A stretch of DNA of 9,760 nucleotides from Nitrososphaeraceae archaeon (GTDB lineage: Archaea; Thermoproteota; Nitrososphaeria; Nitrososphaerales; Nitrososphaeraceae), in assembly GCA_025449515.1 (NCBI GenBank), contig JANWJI010000094.1, forward strand, positions 1 through 9,760. The letters run 5' to 3'. Position numbers and translations under genes: made by a program. Under the pieces are notes generated by a model. It did no database searches and had not been told where the DNA came from. It saw only the letters and a list, made by a program, of their open reading frames with translations. Below, piece by piece: positions 6,638 through 9,760 of this stretch (positions are counted from its first letter, which is position 1; each line of letters begins with the position of its first letter).

Positions 6638-6747
6638 TAATACTAGCTTTTTCTTATTCCATATTTATTCATTATTCAATTCTTGGTCATCTTAATATAG
6701 ATGGTAACCTGATCCCGACTTCACAAACCATTTAAAGCGCTCTACAG
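6638..6747. promoter_or_regulatory. Divergent promoter region between surface-protein gene and corA
   Basis: Only 110 bp separate the two start codons. For the minus-strand gene, AATAAATA (about 6662-6669) sits some 28 bp upstream of the TTG, predicting a near-leaderless mRNA. For corA there are two BoxA candidates, TTAATATAG (6692-6700) and ATTTAAAG (6729-6736). The second would start transcription downstream of the GTG at 6748 and favours the ATG at 6766. Shared spacing makes co-regulation by one bound factor possible but not shown. Confidence 0.45.
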
Positions 6748-7812
6748 GTGAGACTAGAAAAAAGAATGGAATATAAGGGTTCAATATTCTGGAAAAGCAA
6801 GAAGCGAGAATTCGGAATGGAGATAAATTTCCATAGGGCACTAAATACGATCAGTAATAATGGCCTGAAATGGATAGATTTACCTAGGCCTACTCGAGAG
6901 GATATGGGATATCTCGAAAAAGCTTTCTCTTTTCACGATCTAAACCTAGAGGACTCGCTTTCTAAAACACAACTCCCAAAAATTGACAGATACAAGGATC
7001 ATATGTTTATCATACTACATTTTCCCACCAAAGACAAGGAAAAAAATATGCCAAAGGTTAGTCAATTATCCATCTTCCTCGGTACCGATTATCTAGTTAC
7101 AATTCACCAAGGTGAATTAGAACCGCTCATCGAGTTGTTTCAAGTCTGCTCAAAAGACGCCAAACAACGCGAGAGTCTAATGGGCAAAACCTCTGGTTAT
7201 TTACTGCACACAATAATAGACGTGTTGGTTGATGACCTTTTTCACATTCTTATGAAGATCGTAGGAAATTTGGACGATATTGAAGAGGCAGTATTCGATG
7301 CCAAAATATCCGAAGCAAGAGAAATTTCGGTTCTGAGACGGGAGATAACTATCTTAAGACGAATAGTGATGCCTCTAAGAAGGGTCGTCAGCGAATTGGC
7401 AAAGGATGTTCAGCAATTTTCCAATGAAGATCTTACACGATATTTCTACGACGTAAAGGATCATATAGATAAGGTGCTTGAAACATTGGATGGATCAAGA
7501 GAGACTATAGAGATCTATAAGGACACCGATTTCATGCTAAGCAGCGAGAAATCTAACAAAATTTTGTCGGTTCTTACAATTCTATTTACGTTATCCATCC
7601 CAGTTACTGTAATCAGTACTTTCTACGGGATGAATGTACATATTCCAGGTGATAACCAGACCGGGGCCTGGAACTTCTTGGGTCCCTACAGCACTTTTTT
7701 TGTTCTCTTCGCGGCCACGATAATATCAACTGTGCTTATGCTCATATATTTCAGACATGTTGGATGGATCGGAGTCTCCTTAAATCCTCGTCGTTTCATA
7801 AAAGGACGTTAA
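6748..7812 (+). CDS. corA: CorA-family divalent metal ion transporter
   Basis: The 354-residue product has the CorA layout. A soluble N-terminal alpha/beta domain (about 25-170) contains KWIDL and LVTIHQGEL. Long stalk helices (about 175-265, with the REITILRRIVMPLRRVV pattern) follow, then two C-terminal membrane helices (about 272-292 and 313-334). The signature Tyr-Gly-Met-Asn at 293-296, right after the first helix, is the pore-mouth selectivity motif for Mg2+ and, in relatives, Co2+ or Ni2+. CorA works as a membrane pentamer with both termini in the cytoplasm, and the basic tail NPRRFIKGR fits that. Length and motifs look intact. The start is uncertain: GTG at 6748 is the longest, ATG at 6766 (residue 7) fits one promoter candidate, and residue 24 is a third option. 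AGGTGAG (6746-6752) overlaps the GTG and could serve as Shine-Dalgarno for the ATG at 6766 with long spacing. Substrate preference cannot be read from sequence. Confidence 0.93.
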   Translation: MRLEKRMEYKGSIFWKSKKREFGMEINFHRALNTISNNGLKWIDLPRPTREDMGYLEKAFSFHDLNLEDSLSKTQLPKIDRYKDHMFIILHFPTKDKEKNMPKVSQLSIFLGTDYLVTIHQGELEPLIELFQVCSKDAKQRESLMGKTSGYLLHTIIDVLVDDLFHILMKIVGNLDDIEEAVFDAKISEAREISVLRREITILRRIVMPLRRVVSELAKDVQQFSNEDLTRYFYDVKDHIDKVLETLDGSRETIEIYKDTDFMLSSEKSNKILSVLTILFTLSIPVTVISTFYGMNVHIPGDNQTGAWNFLGPYSTFFVLFAATIISTVLMLIYFRHVGWIGVSLNPRRFIKGR

Positions 7813-8109
7813 CTCAACTATATTTCTGTAAACTAGATAATATGATAATAAGGTACAAGGATTCTCCAACAGAGAAATACTTGACTATTTTTTCTCATGT
7901 CACGGCCAATCATAAAATGTACATTCCTATCAAGACTTGGATTTCATTGGTTTAGTAAAGTAGTCATCATACTGCTCTAATTTGAATATCCTAAATCTTT
8001 CCACGATTTTTGACTTCATCGAAGGCGTAGTCAATGACTGATCAGAATCATTTTTACATATTATGTTTCAATAAGGGATAGTTTTCTTGCCTGAAACTAA
8101 CAATACGGA
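7813..8109. other. Intergenic region between convergent corA and DHH genes
   Basis: No gene is visible; the open frame across 7764-7955 is an out-of-frame continuation over the corA end. It holds the T6 tract at 7888-7893 and an imperfect palindrome around CTGATCAG (8037-8044) flanked by AATGA and TCATT. Confidence 0.5.
7888..7893 (+). terminator. Oligo-T terminator candidate of corA
   Basis: A T6 run (ACTATTTTTTCTC) lies 76 nt after the corA stop, before the convergent DHH gene. It fits archaeal oligo-T termination; there is no hairpin in front of it. Confidence 0.4.
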
Positions 8110-9204
8110 CTATTTAATCCCACAATCCAGGCTTTCGATAAACATCTCTAGTTTATCTCTAGGTACAACCGCTCCGCATGCTTTGTCATGACCTCCTCCA
8201 CTTCCTCCAATCTCTAATGCTACATCATTAACTAATCTACCTAGATGAGTTTTGCAATCCTTGGAACCACGGATCGAGATAACATATGATTTAATCTCAT
8301 CTCTGAATTTATAGACCATCGCAACTGGTTTTTCGGACGCACCCAATACAAAATTGACTACCATACTAGAAGCCAGATCCAAGTTACTATGTGCATACGC
8401 TAGATTTTTACGCTTAACAATAGAGTCATGAAGTGATTTTACGCCCTCAGAAATCTTTTTCGCATATCTTTGAGCAATCAAAAACCCTCCTTCAATCTCG
8501 TGTGGATATTTCATCTGAGACAGAACTTTTACCAAATTGTACAAGAATTCATCGTCATGCTGATTTGCAGAAATCATATAGGCCAATACTGTCGATTCAA
8601 GCATCAGAAATTGTCTATCATATCTAGACGTAATAGAAGAGGCAATCGGTCTATCTTCCATATAGTCAGTTAGAGCAGCAGCAGCGGCAAAGAATGATGC
8701 ACGAGGATCGAGTCTTCTCTTAAATGTCTTGTAAATCTGAACGCTCGTACACTCCTGAACTGAGTGAATCAATTTAACCCCAATTTTTTTTAATAGTTTA
8801 GATGTATCTTGACTTAGATCATGATGATCGATATACGTTACCCTGTAGCCGTTTGCAATGATTTTTTCGATACTTTCTATAAACCTTCTTTCAACTTTTC
8901 TATTCAACCCAAGGTCGCAAATAAACAACATTCCAGATCTACCCCTTCCATCAAATCCTGTTGTTAATTCAATAATTCGATTCAGCTTGGAAATAATATT
9001 GGCATAATCAACTAGCATAACCGATATCGCAGACTTATATGCAGCCGTAATCAATATAGAAGACGCTAAGCCATCCACATCTTCTTTATGGGAGAGACAA
9101 ATGACCCTTGATTTGCTAGCATATCCAGATCTATCCGAATCATGTGCTGACACCGATCTTGAATGATTATCGGCTATTGTATTTGATGAACCCAAATAGA
9201 CCAT
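8110..9204 (-). CDS. DHH/DHHA1-family phosphoesterase (RecJ-like)
   Basis: The 364-residue product shows the DHH phosphoesterase motifs in order: SHKEDVDG (38-45, with metal-binding His39, Asp42 and Asp44), CDLG (Asp97), Asp-His-His-Asp (126-129) and ALTDYMED (Asp180). A C-terminal DHHA1 domain ends in GGSGGGHDKACGA (333-345), the substrate-binding Gly-Gly-Gly-His loop. The superfamily includes RecJ and archaeal GAN nucleases, oligoribonucleases (NrnA) and cyclic-dinucleotide phosphodiesterases, all using two Mn2+ or Mg2+ ions. All metal ligands look present, so it should be active. There is no membrane segment, so it is cytoplasmic. The first 30 residues are polar, rich in Ser, Asp and His, and outside the domain. 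The start is ATG at 9204; TGA closes the frame nine codons upstream. It lies downstream of the 23S gene on the same strand but has its own BoxA, and an rRNA terminator intervenes. Whether it acts on DNA, short RNA or a nucleotide signal cannot be told. Confidence 0.9.
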   Translation of the reverse strand: MVYLGSSNTIADNHSRSVSAHDSDRSGYASKSRVICLSHKEDVDGLASSILITAAYKSAISVMLVDYANIISKLNRIIELTTGFDGRGRSGMLFICDLGLNRKVERRFIESIEKIIANGYRVTYIDHHDLSQDTSKLLKKIGVKLIHSVQECTSVQIYKTFKRRLDPRASFFAAAAALTDYMEDRPIASSITSRYDRQFLMLESTVLAYMISANQHDDEFLYNLVKVLSQMKYPHEIEGGFLIAQRYAKKISEGVKSLHDSIVKRKNLAYAHSNLDLASSMVVNFVLGASEKPVAMVYKFRDEIKSYVISIRGSKDCKTHLGRLVNDVALEIGGSGGGHDKACGAVVPRDKLEMFIESLDCGIK

Positions 9205-9240
9205 TATCTGTTGCTTTCGATCTGGACGTATATCACCCCA

Positions 9241-9248
9241 AATTTAAT
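9241..9248 (-). promoter_or_regulatory. BoxA-like element of the DHH gene
   Basis: ATTAAATT on the minus strand is about 40 bp upstream of the ATG at 9204 and predicts a leader of about 15 nt. The GGGGTGAT at about 9229-9237 looks like a strong Shine-Dalgarno but lies too far from the ATG and probably upstream of the transcript start. Confidence 0.4.
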
Positions 9249-9342
9249 GTATCGTATACTCATATATCAAAAACAGTAAAACCAATCATGATCTACTTGA
9301 ACTAACATCAACTCGATAGATTTTCAAGTCGTACTAAATAAT

Positions 9343-9349
9343 AAAAAAA
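9343..9349 (-). terminator. T7 terminator of the rRNA transcript
   Basis: On the minus strand AACTTTTTTTATTATTTAG lies about 160 nt beyond the 23S 3' end and before the DHH promoter. It is the longest T run in this spacer and a good candidate for the end of the rRNA primary transcript. Confidence 0.5.
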
Positions 9350-9482
9350 GTTACACAGGATCAATCAACATGTGAATACAGCGAATGCATACATCCTTTA
9401 CGTATTCTAATGCATTATTAGCGACTAGCCAGCTATGTGGTATTCCACGTATTGCGGAATTAACAAACGACAACAAAATATG

Positions 9483-9498
9483 TTATTCGTTCGAATAA
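9483..9498 (-). other. Hairpin in the 23S rRNA trailer
   Basis: TTATTCG (9483-9489) and CGAATAA (9492-9498) are perfect 7-nt inverted arms around a 2-nt centre, 12-28 nt past the apparent 23S end. It may belong to the 23S processing stem or its bulge-helix-bulge site; the pairing partner from the 23S 5' side lies outside the window. Confidence 0.4.
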
Positions 9499-9510
9499 TA
9501 CAGCTAATTT

Positions 9511-9760
9511 AGGTGCGTTGGGCTATTAGTAATGGCAGGCTGAACACCTCGCCGAAGCTCGATGCTTACACCTCCATCCCATCAACGCCATCTTCTATGG
9601 CCGCCCTTCTCTTTACAGAAGGATGTCTTTTCTCGGGAAAGGCTTCCTCCTTAGATGCTTTCAGGAGTTATCCTAAACAGCTTAGCTGCTCAGCGTGCCC
9701 TGTCGGACAGCTGATAAACCAGAGGCTGCGCTGCCCTGTTCCTCTCGTACTAGGGGCAAC
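9511..9760 (-). rRNA. 23S ribosomal RNA, 3'-terminal part (cut by window edge)
   Basis: The reverse complement contains the near-universal sarcin-ricin loop AGTACGAGAGGAAC (9738-9751). It then runs through the conserved 3' region, including ATGGGATGGAGGTGTAAGCA-like sequence, TTCGGCGAGGTGTTCAGCC, and ends near CATTACTAATAGCCCAACGCACC. This is domain VI of large-subunit rRNA, the site where elongation factors dock. About 250 nt are present; the rest of the gene and any 16S lie to the right. The exact mature 3' end is estimated to within about ten bases, from where conservation gives way to AT-rich spacer. Confidence 0.97.

Larger units (their letters stand above)
9205..9510. other. Spacer between 23S rRNA and DHH gene; no 5S rRNA or tRNA seen
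   Basis: Reading from the 23S end, it contains a hairpin at 9483-9498, a small GTGG/CCAC hairpin (9437-9448), a T7 terminator (9343-9349) and the DHH promoter. I found no 5S rRNA or tRNA cloverleaf on either strand, in line with thaumarchaea that keep 5S away from the 16S-23S pair. Confidence 0.6.

Noticed and set aside
7764..7955. 63-codon ORF overlapping the end of corA
   Set aside because: It is out of frame with corA over its first third, has no protein-like features, and runs into intergenic sequence.
8032..8052. CTGATCAG palindrome with AATGA/TCATT flanks, as a terminator between corA and the DHH gene
   Set aside because: The core has no loop and the pairing is short and uneven, so it would not form a stable hairpin.
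9229..9239. GGGGTGAT on the minus strand as ribosome-binding site of the DHH gene
   Set aside because: It is about 25 nt from the ATG and the frame it could serve ends at a stop after ten codons; the BoxA position suggests it is not even transcribed.
9383..9416. AATGCAT / ATGCATT inverted repeat downstream of 23S as an attachment site
   Set aside because: ATGCAT is itself palindromic, so two copies automatically look inverted; no integrase or tRNA is near.

Overview
The window looks like chromosome from an ammonia-oxidising archaeon of the Nitrososphaerota (Thaumarchaeota), probably Nitrososphaera- or Nitrosocosmicus-like. This rests on the archaeal-type 23S rRNA 3' end, the AT-rich BoxA-like promoters with very short leaders, oligo-T terminators, a secreted protein ending in a PEFP motif plus membrane anchor, and heavy use of TTG as start codon. 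The genus is an inference from overall protein character; no database was consulted.

Layout. The left edge (2-172) is the C-terminal tail of an IS630-type DDE transposase, followed by about 400 bases without a gene. Next are two plus-strand genes: a six-helix DUF308/HdeD-like membrane protein (568-1137) and an endoglycoceramidase-like GH5 glycosidase with its C-terminal beta-sandwich domain (1420-3159). A small minus-strand membrane protein with a zinc ribbon (3237-3545) converges on the glycosidase. Between it and an unrecognised 132-residue ORF (3968-4366, minus) lie a probable broken zinc-finger gene (about 3580-3801, minus) and a perfect 17-bp hairpin (3806-3843).

A 649-residue exported, C-terminally anchored surface protein (4688-6637, minus) is transcribed divergently from a CorA-type divalent-metal transporter (6748-7812, plus); they share a 110-bp promoter region. 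A DHH/DHHA1 phosphoesterase (8110-9204, minus) converges on corA. The right edge is the last ~250 nt of 23S rRNA on the minus strand, with no 5S gene after it but with trailer hairpins and a T7 terminator.

How the genes work together. There is no evident multi-gene operon; nearly every gene has its own promoter signal and the window reads as a set of single transcription units. Themes are the cell envelope (DUF308 protein, surface protein, CorA), glycoside or glycolipid turnover (GH5), and nucleic-acid or nucleotide metabolism (DHH protein). I found no convincing new multi-gene system. The points most worth a second look are the cytoplasmic endoglycoceramidase-like enzyme in an archaeon, the duplicated domain and HxH motifs in the surface protein, the perfect hairpin beside a decayed zinc-finger ORF, and the consistent TTG initiation.
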